Shown piece by piece: positions 24,861 to 36,491 of a stretch of DNA of 64,000 nucleotides. A program made the position numbers and the translations under genes. Each line of letters opens with the position of its first letter. Positions within the stretch are counted from its first letter, which is position 1. Below the pieces are notes generated by a model that was not told where the DNA came from, did no database searches, and worked only from the letters and a program-made list of their open reading frames with translations. The DNA comes from Allacma fusca (lineage: Eukaryota > Arthropoda > Collembola > Symphypleona > Sminthuridae): the NCBI GenBank assembly GCA_947179485.1, contig OX359248.1:45642847-45706846 (forward strand), in the 5' to 3' direction.

Positions 24861-26746
24861 TTTTGGAAAATCGATTTTTGGAAACATTTTTTATAGATGA
24901 AGTGAAACGAATTTTTCAATAATATAATAATTGTGCTACCCCCAATAATCTAGCTTTCAGAAGTGTTACAACATTAGCGGTGCGAACCTGTAGTCATCGT
25001 AATTAAACACTAGTTATAAAAGAACCGGACTAAACATAGTCTGCGCAAAGTACGGTTAAACATGTTCAACGCTTTGATTCACACTACTTATTCCGTTAGA
25101 TCCGTTGCAATGCCATTTCATACTCCTCATCTAACCTAAGCTGGGATCACTCTAACACAATTGTATTGATCTAACACGAAATAACTACAAACACAACCTG
25201 GCTTTAAGTGACCCTACTTGATTGTAAATAACCCGACTTTCGTGGGTTTATAACAAACGCCTGCATTTATAATGAGGAATACTAAACTGCGGAATTATCG
25301 TGGCGGAAATAGTCTTAACGGGATTTTCGATCGCGGAATTTATTATCTTCAAACATGACTATTGGTTTTGTTTTCGAGGATCATATTAATTATTGTAAGG
25401 ACTAGTTATGAAATTATTAATTGAATTTAAAATTAAAAAAATGGATCGCTGAAAAGTCTTGTTACTTACCAATTCGTTTCTCTACATTAGTCATCGATTC
25501 CACAATTTATCACGACATTCTTACATTCATACTTCATAAAACATTATTAATCATATAACTACCGTGATGCAACATCCAACCTAAGGATATTATGAAGAGC
25601 TATTTCGTCCTCAAATTCGGTTTTTGTTGTAAAAAAGATGGCTCCGAAACTATCGAACATGCCATTTTTGGGGGAAATCATAGCTGAAAAAACTGGGATG
25701 CGAAGCTTGCCCCATCCATATCCTAATTTGTTATTTCCACCAACCAGTAGATGTCGGTCAAACTTGTACGTCCATGATTTGGATTACAAAACGTTTTTCA
25801 AAAAGTACATACATACTATTTACAATTTATTTTTGCGCCTGGATTTTAATTAATCTTTACATCAATAAAATAGTTGTTGACATTTCAGAAAAATTTTATT
25901 ATACATGTACATTCTTCCCAACTCCCACTTCTATGACGTTAATTCGTTTCGAAACATTTTCCAAATTTTAATGCATGGATCTATATTCCAACGATTATGG
26001 AATTTAATTAATATTTATCCCTCAATCTATATAATACCCACATTTCCCAAAAAAGATACATTTGTTTACAGAAGATAAGACACTAATAATTGTAAGTTCA
26101 CTTTGGAGTACTGACCATAACATTCGTACTTTCCTTTACTCTTGTTAATTTGTACGGTACGTACATATGCATGTGTCGTGTCTTTCAGAGAGTTTCTGGA
26201 AAAAAGGTTACAAGACCAAGACTAAAGGCCCCGATTCGTGGGTCCCCTGGGTGGCTAGCAAGATATGATTTCTATGATGTGTATAATTAGCATGCGCGCG
26301 GTGGTTTAAATACCCATCCTGTAAAGCAGGGGATATGCATTTGGATAGTAATGATAGTATGCACAGTTAAGAGTGAAGTACATCACCGGGACCCGCGTAG
26401 CTGTAGCTGGGCCATGTCTTGTAATTTTAACATATCGAGACCTGTGGCTGTGGCAGTGGCATGTTGTGTCAGTTGAGTGTTGGGTTGTCTCTGGGTTCTA
26501 GAAAAAAAATAAGGAGTCCTGGGAAGTGGGAATGGGAAAGAAGATTCATGACAGGACATTACATAGAACCAATACAGCAATTATTTATTTAGTGTTCCCC
26601 CCCCCAACCTCTCATTGTCACCATTTACTGGAGAAGGCTGACTCAAAATATAGACAAACGGGAATGATCAGTTGTGAGGACGTTGGAAGAAGTTGACTTT
26701 AATTTTGTAGTGTTTTGAAAAAATAAAGGATATTATCATTACCAGG
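24861..26746. other. Gene-free stretch upstream of ENGASE
   Basis: No firm gene was found. An open frame starting MAPKLSNMPFLGEII at 25638 has a good start context and a possible donor (AAAAAGTACATA) near 25803, but no partner exon was found. Confidence 0.35.
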
Positions 26747-29700
26747 ATGGAGGGGAGCTCAGAGCTTGAAAGTGGAAGCATGTCATGCAGAAATGAGATC
26801 TCTTATAGTCCTATAGAAACGCTTGATGAATTATTCAACTATGGTGTGTTGGACAGTACTGATAATACCGATGGAGATGACATTCCTCCAGAATGTACCC
26901 TTGTGTCACCCACGGAGGAGCTGAGTCGTCATTTTTCCGAGGTGAAGATTCAAATGAATGGAAGGCGATTCCTCAAGAGTAACTGTCCCCGCACATTGGT
27001 GTGTCATGATTTTAAAGGGGGCTACCTGGATGACAGGTAGGATTTTGAGTTGCTTTTTAAGTAAAGATTTCCCCATCCATTTATTATGGAGCGTTGTCAT
27101 TTTGAGGTTGGAGTAAGGAACTATATGTGTGATTCCTGTTTTTATTAGATATGTTTTTGGAACCACCAATCCAGTTAATTACGTGTTTCGTCATTGGCTC
27201 CAAACGGATGTCTTTTGCTATTTCTCCCATAAATTCGTGACAATACCGCCCATAGGCTGGATCAATACTGCTCACAAGCATGGTGTTCAGTGCATTGGTT
27301 CGTAACAACCAGGATCTAATTATTTCGAATTTAGAAGCCCCCACCACACAAATCTGTTCTTCTTGTATCCCATTTTTCTTGTGGTTGTGTAAATGTGTTT
27401 TGTTTTGTTTTTCCTATGTAGGTACTATTATCACTGAAGGTGATGAGGGTAAACTATTGTGTCAAAAGCTTCTTCAAAACAGTCAGTCAATCAAAAAAGC
27501 AGTACAAAAGCTTTGTCTTATTGCCAAACATTACAAGTTCGATGGATACCTTATCAACATTGAAAATGAAATCGAAGACGTTAGCGGAATGCTTGAATTC
27601 GTGCGGTTACTAACAACTGAAATGAAGAGCATTCAGTGCAATTCTCTGGTGCTCTGGTATGATGCTGTTACCATTCAAGGAGAACTGAAATGGCAGAACG
27701 AGCTGAATAGCCAAAACAAGTAATTTATTAAATGTTATATACATAGAAGAATGAAAAGTTCAATGAGGGAATTAGTTTGAGCAAAATTCAGGAAACGCTC
27801 TGTAGTCGTTTTCCTACTGACTCTACACTACAAATTTAAGCTATCTACAGGATTTAGAATTGGTCGTTCCCCCAGATTTTGCCCACCCCCCTCAACTACC
27901 CTATTATCATGTGCAAAATATTAAACCGTACTCTCGACGTAGATCATAAAGTTGTGATATAATATAGAGGTGGCTACGGGCTGCCTGTAGCAACAAGAAT
28001 TTCTTTAACATGTAAAATTCAGGAAATTCCAACTCATAAGTAATTATAACGATAGACGATATAAGGGTTCATGGAATAAGTAGACAAGTCATATTCCGTA
28101 CCTAATCGATACTGTACAAAAAGTATCCTAAACTTTGAATGCATTGAGGGAGGTAGTTTGTAAATTTATTCAAGTGTGTATACTGTCGCTCCTTCCAGGC
28201 CCTTCCTTGATGTTTGTGATGGAATATATTTAAACTACAACTGGGATGACGAAAAACTCAGCAGAACTATTGAAAATGCCAGGGAAAGAAAATTTGACAT
28301 TTTCGTTGGTGTAGACGTTTTTGGTCGGGGATGCTTTGGTGGTGGGGGATTGGAGACCTTCAAGGTATACAATTGCTTTGCCAGAAACAGGAAAGTTTGC
28401 AATTATCAAAGTACACGACCCCCCTCATGAAACTCCTCAGGTGAAATACAACTCATCCTCTTCCTTTATTAACAGGCTGTCGAAAAGGTATCGGAGAAAT
28501 GTTTATCAGTCGCGATATTCGCTCCTGGCTGGACTTTCGAATGTCACCCCCATGCGGACTTCCAATCTATAGACAATCTTCTTTGGCAAAGGTGTGCAAG
28601 TTTCTTTCGTTACCGTACCTTGACTGCACCCGTTGGAGATAGGCATTATACTTGTGCTAATCACAATGCTTTCTACCAAGTTTATATGAGCACAGATTTT
28701 AATCTCGGGTTTGGCGAAACAACATATTATTTTGGGCAAGTAAGCAAAAAATTTGATTGTCAACAAATGTGATTCGACGATGCGTTCTAACAAATTGTTG
28801 AAAAGCTTAGAAACATAGGAAAATAGAATGTCGTACATAGTTTAATCATTTTTTATCTAATAAATACCTCAGATTTGTTAAGCCTACATAAATATGCTCT
28901 GTAAAAATGTTAAATGGATATACTTATTTGAAGTCAGTGAATAGATATTGATAGTATTTACTTTTTCCAGTCAACGGAACCGAATTTACTTGTTGATCCC
29001 AATGGTCCTTGGTTTAACTTGAGTGAGCAGTCATTGCAGCCCGTGATGAATTGTTTGCGCGAGAGTGAAAGCAATCCTCACGGATTTCATGTCTACTTTG
29101 ATTCAAGTACTGGTTTCTTAGGTGGAGGATGTTTGAGAATTGCAAGTACAAATACTCGTCACGACCAGCTACCAGGCTACCAGCACGTTGAACCAGTTTG
29201 TCCAGTGTGAGCAAAACGTTCTGTAATGTTTTAACACGTAAACTTACTTGAGGTGACAAATAACTTCCAGAGTTAAATATGCTATTTTATTACCTGACTT
29301 GATTTCAGATGGGTCCCCCTTAATATACCTTTAACGTTCGAAAGAAAATTGCATAATAAATATGCCCTTATGGCTATAGTAGCGTGGAAACGTGATGGAA
29401 GTGGTTGCTTAAATGACATTAACCCAATTAACATTTTTGTCGAAGTCATGAAGCCCTCTGTTGCGACAAGGTTTGTGCAATTTTAAGATTATTTCTATCA
29501 TTTATTCTTCTGTTTAACGTTTCATCATTCGTCGTGTCACGTCATTAAGTTGTGGTTCTTCTTTAGTTGAATTCATGTTTATCGTTCTCGATTATACTTC
29601 GTCCTCCACTAAACAAAAATGGAATGTACGAGTAACTCCAGAAGTATTAAGTCTGTATCAGTTTTATGAATAATACCTCATTCAAGTCGTTCTCTTGACC

Positions 29701-32531
29701 TCAAAGTATCGGATCTCGGATGTACTTCGTTAAACAATTTTTCTTTCGACAGCGGTTTAGTGAAAAAACTTATTTTTCACCAAATATATATACGTGAATT
29801 AATACAAAAATATACATGTATAAAATTATATTTGGCGTCGTTAAAAGTCATTATATCAGTCATAAATACTTGTTGACATGAATTCTTCCTTTCTCCCATT
29901 ATTACTACTTGGAACATCTGGAATTTTGTTTCTCAACAGAAAAATTATAAGACTGAGCAACGGAACTGAGCAAATAGCGTTCGAGCAGCCAGAAAATACG
30001 ATCAAGGTTTTATTCCAACATTTCATTCCATCCAAGTATGTTCAGAGAAACATCAAAGTCCCGGAACTAACCTTTGAAATAAAAGATTCTCCTATGGTTG
30101 AAGCTGAAATCGACACCTGGCAGATTTCGTAAGTTCTAATATTTAAGTTGCGTGCTATTTAGATATCTAGTGACCATGCATTAAATATATAACACTGATT
30201 GGGGTGGGTGGTTACGCTTGTGACAAGTCGTTGCGAAGGGCTATGTGTAGTACTTACACTGTTATCGTTTGAGGTGTAACGATGTCATGAACACTTCATA
30301 ATAGTTGTGAAACCATAACTTTAGTTTAGGGCCGTATCGTGGCTAATTTCAACCCGGCCCAAACTGTGCCCGTATAGCGTAGCCCGAACCCGTCCAGACC
30401 CGTACGTCGAAGTTTCGAATGACTTGACCCGGCGTGTTAATTTTATACACTGGTGCCCTAACGGGTGGGCGGGGGAGTTGCCCAACGCGCAGAGCCCCCA
30501 GGCTCGGCTCTACGATAGTCAGGTATACTTAACAAACGGAGAGTAGCTTTGTAGTGGTATGTGAGTTTGTGCTGCACTCTAAAGAATCAACTATAGAATG
30601 TTTTTCGTGCGCTCCGCTTTTCCTGGCTTGACGCAACACCACATGCATCCTTCAAGCAATGACACTGACACTGATAATAATGAGCTGTCTAAATTCTAAA
30701 TTCCACGCGCTTCTATTAACCACGTAGTCACCAGTAACCGGGTCCCTAGATTAGAGTTGTAGCTGTAAGCTGTACATTTACTCGTCATTCAGTTTTGCGC
30801 TCGTTTGCGGTAGCGTGCACACAGCATATACCCATTTATTTTTGCACCGTTGTTAAATCATATGTCCAGGTCTTCCTGAATTCCCGATAAAGTAAATTCT
30901 GTTGTCTAGCAGAAGGTTTTGGATCGCTATTGCTTTCATAGGTTCAGTGATTTTATCGGGAATCGGGGCTCTTCTGTAATTAAATCTCATGTGGCCCCAG
31001 GGGGACAAATTTCGTTGCATGTGTGTCGGAAGACTTCCTCCATAAACGCAAGAAATTAACGAATTAAATACATCTTATACTTACGATCCAATCGAGTTAA
31101 ACAGGGTTAGCACAGCGCTTGGTCGGAGAAGTGGCTCCTCTTCCGTTACTGTTCTTATTTCTATCTTAGATTTGATAATTGCACATAACTTCTGTGTTTA
31201 TAGATCTCATTCGAAAAAAATACCGGTAGTGTAGTGAGATTAGATTTGGGAGACCTAGGGGGAAAGTCTATTGAGGACCGTGTATATTATGTCGTCCTGG
31301 GCCGTTGGTCTTGTAGTTAAATGAATGTGTTGGATACAATTTTTTTTGCATTTCTCGCTTCTGGCACCCTCGCTTTACTCTCTGATTGGTAACAATATTC
31401 TAACTACAGCTATCTTACTAATTCCTGTACCCTAAAAACTCGGTATATACATACTTTTGAGTTTTGAAGAAAAGTTTGAAGTTTAAGTAGTATCTTGAAA
31501 ACCCTGAATTTCAAGTAGCAGTTGAAATGGCTGTATTTAAAATAGCATTTCAAATATCGGAATATCAAATCACTATTTATGAAAGCCGTCGGTATTTGAT
31601 GTGTATGTGATATGTGTATGTTTATAATCCAACGCTGAATATATATGTATATATTTATTTTGTTGTATTAATCATATCCTCATTAAAAGCATGGTACAAA
31701 ATACTTCACAAATGCAATTTTGAAAATTAAGATACCTTATTGCATCAAAACTAACGTGTACACGGTCGTGCAATTACAACCAAAAATCGTCCCTACAATG
31801 TAGTTGTGCCTTTTGATAATTTCGGGGACCTGGGGTCATACGTTTGACTCAGAAAATTAAAAGAGTTCACATATAAACGCTAGTAAATACATAAGAAAAT
31901 GTGCCGAAAGGAGGAGTTACATTCTGCATTACACATTTCTACATTTACATTTAACGTTTTGTAACATTTTACACCCCCCACTCGTTTGAGTGGATCCATA
32001 GATCCAAATTAATTTACTGCAGTGTAGATGCACTTAATTGTTTGAACTTAATTTTAATAAAAGATTGAAGAAATGTTTCCCGAAAGTACACCCGATTTTG
32101 CTTCGCACACTTGTCAATGTGGGAACGAGTGTTTGAACTTATATTTTATTACTTTTTTAAATTTACAAAAATATTATCTTCAAAATTGGGAGAGGTTACA
32201 TGGAAAGGAAAATGATTTGTCATACCCTATATACAAGTATGTACATACTTGAATGTGCTTCTACAGAATTCAAGTTACACCTAGAAAAAATTTCTTTAGC
32301 CGTCCCTAGACCCGTAATAATGGCATTGATTGTTGTTTACAGGTGTTTCTTGGTGGATGTCAACCATTGTTTGGACTGGAACATTACCTCGTTGAAGCTA
32401 GGTTCAAGTCAGAACATATTTTTAGGCCTTCTTTCATTGGCGATGCTGTCATACTGAAATTAAATTGCTTCCAAAAGTGTATTACGGATAAGAAAGCTCC
32501 TAAGTCAACGCCTGAAATGTTTTTACAGTAA
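26747..32531 (+). CDS. ENGASE: Cytosolic endo-beta-N-acetylglucosaminidase, GH85 (exon set incomplete)
   Basis: Exons found: 26747-27036, 27149-27297, 27422-27719, 28199-28364, 28476-28739, 28971-29206, 29309-29470, 29940-30128 and last exon 32343-32531. ENGASE cuts the chitobiose core of free or misfolded-protein N-glycans in the cytosol. No signal peptide is seen at the start, as expected. Residues align along the human enzyme: RTLVCHDFKGGYLDDR, then FCYFSHKFVTIPPIGWINTAH, then the catalytic LINIEN segment with Asn192 and Glu194 (the INIE pair of GH85), VLWYDAVTIQGELKWQNELN, DGIYLNYNWDD and VGVDVFGRG, then IFAPGWTFE. The last exon (VFLGGCQPLFGLEHYLVEARF) matches the C-terminal MFLGLAFATQYRIVDLLVEA region of human. 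Exons 1-8 join in phase, but exon 8 ends in phase 2 whereas the last exon reads in phase 0. Roughly 100 residues of the human C-terminal half have no counterpart here, so at least one exon between 30129 and 32342 is unfound or lost. The catalytic region is certain and the C-terminus incomplete. Confidence 0.92.
30345..30440. repeat. CCCG word island in the ENGASE intron
   Basis: Repeated CCCGGCCC, TGCCCGTA, AGCCCGAACCCG and AGACCCGTACG words lie in AT-rich intron DNA. It is a relative of the GCCCG arrays at 61043-61810. No ends are recognised. Confidence 0.45.
30865..30965 (-). mobile_element. Tc1/mariner transposase fragment in the ENGASE intron
   Basis: It aligns along its length with part of the mariner remnant at 34868-35240. 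Shared blocks are TTCTGTTGT...CAGAAGG.TTTGG.TCG and TTGCTTTCAT. On the minus strand it reads like MKAIAIQNLLLDNRIYF, the segment before the WPGNSPDLN block of such transposases. Only a fragment remains. Confidence 0.55.
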
Positions 32532-34633
32532 AGTTTTGATTTATTTAGCTTCAGTTTGTAAGTCACACATAGAATTGAATCCATGATTTCTAATGACGGG
32601 CAGCGACTTAAAATTAAGTACGAGCGTATAGACAGTGAATTGAATGCTAAATTAGAAGTAATTAATTAAAAATATTATTAATAGTTCAGTATTAGCTCAG
32701 GGTTTTGATAATAGAATCCGCTGCTTAAATTCGCTGTACAAACTTACATTTTCTAAATTCCTTAAGGAATTATTCCTTAAGGCAGTTTATTCCAAACGTA
32801 TATACTGCGATATTTATTAGACTTCAAAATTGGCTTACCCTATGAGCTAGAGACCTAAATAAGTATCTATAAGTATTTCTATTTAAGATATTGAACGTTT
32901 TATGTTCACAACTAAGTACTAAATTATGTAAGTACACATATGTATATTTGGGATTTTCAAATGAAACCACATACGAGTTACATTGTTACAAAATATGCGT
33001 TCTGACAAGATCCTAAATGCCAATAAAAACTGTGGAGGCACAAACATTCTTTTCCTACGTGCACTATTTCTTTTCATACATATCTTTTCATATATATATA
33101 TGTAGTATATATATATATATATTTACAAATATAATTTTTTTAGCACGTAATCAATACAGGGGTGTGTAAAACGAGCCCATGTAAATATACAGTACTCAAT
33201 ATCTGTAGAAGACAAGTGAATGAACCCTTAATTTAAACATTTTAAAGTTACCTGAATTTTGCATTAAAAAGATAAAAGTATGAAAGTTTAAAAAGTAAAG
33301 CCTATGAACAATGTAATTATTTATGACCTCTTTGTTTAATGAAGCATTGTTGTCTCTCTAATGTCCTATAGTTTCAATAGTTCATACATATTATTAAATT
33401 CTTACAGGTTTTGATGAAACCTTTTAAATCTGATATCTTTGTGTAATTTTATCGCCCCGAATTATGATAATTTAATATGATGAAGTGAAATGATTTTACT
33501 TTCGAATAAACTGAGTAAAAACACTGTTTTAGACATTGGTAGTTTCGGACATAGCACCGAAACACTCCAACCCGGCTAGAGGTCTCAAGCAGACCTGAAC
33601 TGGACCGGGATGTCCTGGCAGACCCCAGCGGCTCTGGGATCTCCGAAAACACTAACAGGCGTCTAGCTATGCATTAGCAACATCCTGTCCACACAAGCAG
33701 AAGTCAGTATTCGCTCTTGTAAACCTTGACAAAAATTGGAAGGCAGTGGGTGTCTGGACCAAATTTTGCCGGATTTCATGATCCACAAATGTAAACATAG
33801 AATTAGGGGTGTCCGGAGATACTTTTTGAAATTTTTTCTATCCGTAGCGAAAAAATCTTGGATCGAAAAGTCGACGTTGACGTTAGGGAACCATAGCGGT
33901 TCTCGTTTCATTTCCGGGAAAATCTCAAAAACATGGTCTCACACCAGTAACAGTACTGTCCTCTAGGATAGCGGTTACAACTACTGTTTGAAGCTTCAAT
34001 GACCCCACCTCTCCGTTTCTACAGTGGTTTCAATTGGAGCGGTAGTACCAGAAAGAACCGAACTGTTGATCAAAATTTTCCAGCTTTACCATTGATATTG
34101 GGATTGGAAAGTTCATGCAGAGATCCATCAAAGAAATTACCACCACATCGGTGTTCCAGTCCCCCTACGTATTTCAAACTTGCTCTTTTCTTTTTCATAT
34201 CTCACTTACTGTAACCTTACGTCTTGTTTATCCATATCCTGCTTGATTAGCGCAGAGATTTCTTTGACATCAAATTTTGAAGCCCATAAAATGTATATTA
34301 GCCTAGTCAACATCACTTTTTGAAAAATATTATTTTTGAAAAAATCGAAATGTTTCGAGCTAATGCTTCAGTCCTAATGAAAGCAACCAACTTAATCAGC
34401 TTAACTGATTTGACTATTGTGACTCACTTTGTGAACGTACATTTTCGGAATTCTGAAAGCACTTGGCCAATTTTGACCAAAAATAACGTTTTTAGCAACA
34501 ATATTTAGACGAATATGCTAATTTACATCAAAAATCTCTGCTAGCTCTTGTTATACGCACTGTGAATACTCAATGATAAGTACATGGTATTTTTTCAACA
34601 GGATTTTGTGCTCTGGCTATGCAAACAAATCAT
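32532..34633. other. Gene-free stretch between ENGASE and the mariner remnant
   Basis: An AT microsatellite lies near 33087-33122. A block of higher GC at about 33535-34220 holds broken short frames on both strands and no family motif I can name; it may be an old mobile-element remnant. Confidence 0.35.
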
Positions 34634-34780
34634 GGGTGGATTTATGGGGTGGTCCACCCTGGCCCCTGACCGGGCCAGGGTAAAACAAATTAAAAAAGAC
34701 CCTGAGATTACATGTAAAAAGGCCCACAAATCTATTTCGAGGCGTTGGAACAAATTAAAAATTATTTTATTAATCCACCC
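34634..34780. mobile_element. Short MITE with GGGTGGATTWAT ends
   Basis: The left end is GGGTGGATTTAT; the right end, reverse complemented, is GGGTGGATTAAT. The last 29 bp are identical to 7640-7668. A self-complementary CCTGGCCC...GGGCCAGG lies inside. Confidence 0.5.
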
Positions 34781-34867
34781 CTAAAAATTCTAAGCATTCG
34801 GTCAACAATTATTATAAAAGATATGACCAGAAAACGAAAAAAATGAAAATCAATTTAGTAAGAGGAA

Positions 34868-35240
34868 GATTTTAACTTATTTTGACGTCGTTGTTGGGAA
34901 ATTCCTGAATTAGAAGATCCTCCACGTTGCATTTCAAGTTGACTCCCAAGTATTCACACAGGTTTAAATTAGGCGTGTTTCCAGGCCATTCTGAATGTCT
35001 AAAAAGTCGATTCTGTTGTACAACAGAAGGATTTGGGTCGGTTTTGCTTTCATGCAAGGGGCACGGATACGGAGAAAGGTGACTTTGTCGGTGCAAATGA
35101 AGCTATCGGGATTCTTCAGGAATGGAATCATACATATGTTACCATTACCATAGAAATAAGGCAAATTCCGCAGCAAAGGTACAGAAAGACTCCCACTGTT
35201 CATATTCGTAAGGAATTCAGAAACTACATCCTAACCTGAA
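34868..35240 (-). pseudogene. Tc1/mariner transposase remnant
   Basis: The minus strand encodes, across two frames, APCMKAKPTQILLLYNRIDF and then EWPGNTPNLNLCEYLGVNLK. These match the conserved end of Tc1-like transposases (cargo APCH.A, then WPGNSPDLNPxENLG). The frame shift falls between the two blocks, so the gene is dead. The third catalytic-acid region, around Glu in the C-terminal block, reads CEYLG. Upstream, FYGNG and ICTDKV fragments suggest about 120 residues in total. Terminal repeats were not found. Confidence 0.7.
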
Positions 35241-35392
35241 GGTTCAATCAAATTAAGCCGGATCCTCAGTCCGAACTCGTAAGGACGGAGATTTACCTCT
35301 TCTTCAGCTGCATGATGTAACAACCGTATTGTATACACCCATTTATAAACCGGGATTTAGAGCCTTTCCGTAGCAATATGGCATGATACATG

Positions 35393-35508
35393 ACATATTT
35401 AAATACGAAAAAACTGTTATTGGTTTAGTATGACATTTATGTACGAAATAACTGTTATTGGTTTAGTATGACATTTATGTACGAAATAACTGTTATTGGT
35501 TTAGTATG
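35393..35508. repeat. Tandem repeat, 38-bp unit, three copies
   Basis: Units at 35433-35470 and 35471-35508 are identical and end ATTGGTTTAGTATG. The unit at 35393-35432 differs at a few sites. The identity of two copies suggests a recent slip or unequal exchange. Confidence 0.85.
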
Positions 35509-36491
35509 ACACACAGTAAATCTGTAATTTTAGCAATGAAGACCACTCCACGCGTGAAATTACTTACGTGAGTGAAAATATATTTTGTATAAATGGATAA
35601 TATAGGCACCAGCAGACCATTCAAAAATACTCGGCAATTTCACATACGCCCCAACCCCTGTAAACAGTAATATCGCTGTCAAAAAACTAACAATAACAAG
35701 GCAGAGATGAATGAATAAATAGTGCGCCAGTGCATTGTGCATGTACTCTGTTGTAGTTGTAAGCAAGTAAAAGCAATGCATTATTATGGCTCTCTCCGTG
35801 GAACAGAAAACAGCCGTCTAGCTGGCTGCTGGCTATGCATTTATGGTATGGCTTCTTATACTTGTATAATAAATAACCAATTAATGGCACAATCAATTAA
35901 AAATTGTTTGAACACTAAAGCATTAAAAATGTATGTAGAATCACATCAATTTAAAAGTGCTTGTTTATTATATTACTCCAACAAATTGGATGTAACTCTC
36001 GCGACACAGGCATAAACAAGGTTAACAAGCGAAATAAATATATCTAGTTATATTTTGGCCTACTGTACACGCCTCGCGATTCCGTTAATCTTATGAAGAA
36101 AAACATGTTCACATGAAAAACTGACTACCACAATTTTTTTGTTAATTATAATTTATAATTTAGAGTTGCGGTTGCGGGTTTTATAAAATATTCCAGTTGT
36201 CGCGAAGAAGCCTTGCTGGCTGTTCATATTCGTGGCTCGTTGAAAATGTTAATTGTAAGTGTTAAATCCACGAAAGTGTAAATTACATACACAGTAAAAC
36301 GAGGGCACATATTTTACTTTAAGAAGTTGCAGTTTGCTACAAAAACAGATTGCACGTTAAGTTTTATTTGATAGTGGAATTTTTACTGGGTGTACTGTAT
36401 AAATATAATAAACAAGAAATTCACCGGACTAAGCGGACAAGAAGATGCCTTGTAAACATGCTTTTGAGTGAGGTCAAGTTGGAGCAGGAAA

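Noticed and set aside
25638-25803. Possible first exon (MAPKLSNMPFLGEIIAEKTG) with good start context and donor-like GTACAT
   Set aside because: No downstream exon in phase and no family match was found; a single short frame is not enough.
32343-32460. Alternative reading of the last ENGASE exon in the frame that exon 8 would give directly (SCFLVDVNHCLDW)
   Set aside because: It loses the clear match VFLGGCQPLFGLEHYLVEA to the ENGASE C-terminus, so the phase break is reported instead.
33087-33122. AT-rich run as a possible origin or regulatory site
   Set aside because: It is a plain AT microsatellite.
33535-34220. GC-richer block with a minus-strand phrase VGGLEHRCGG recalling serine proteases
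   Set aside because: Only ten residues fit and there is no catalytic triad or continuous frame, so the call was dropped; the block is noted as unexplained.
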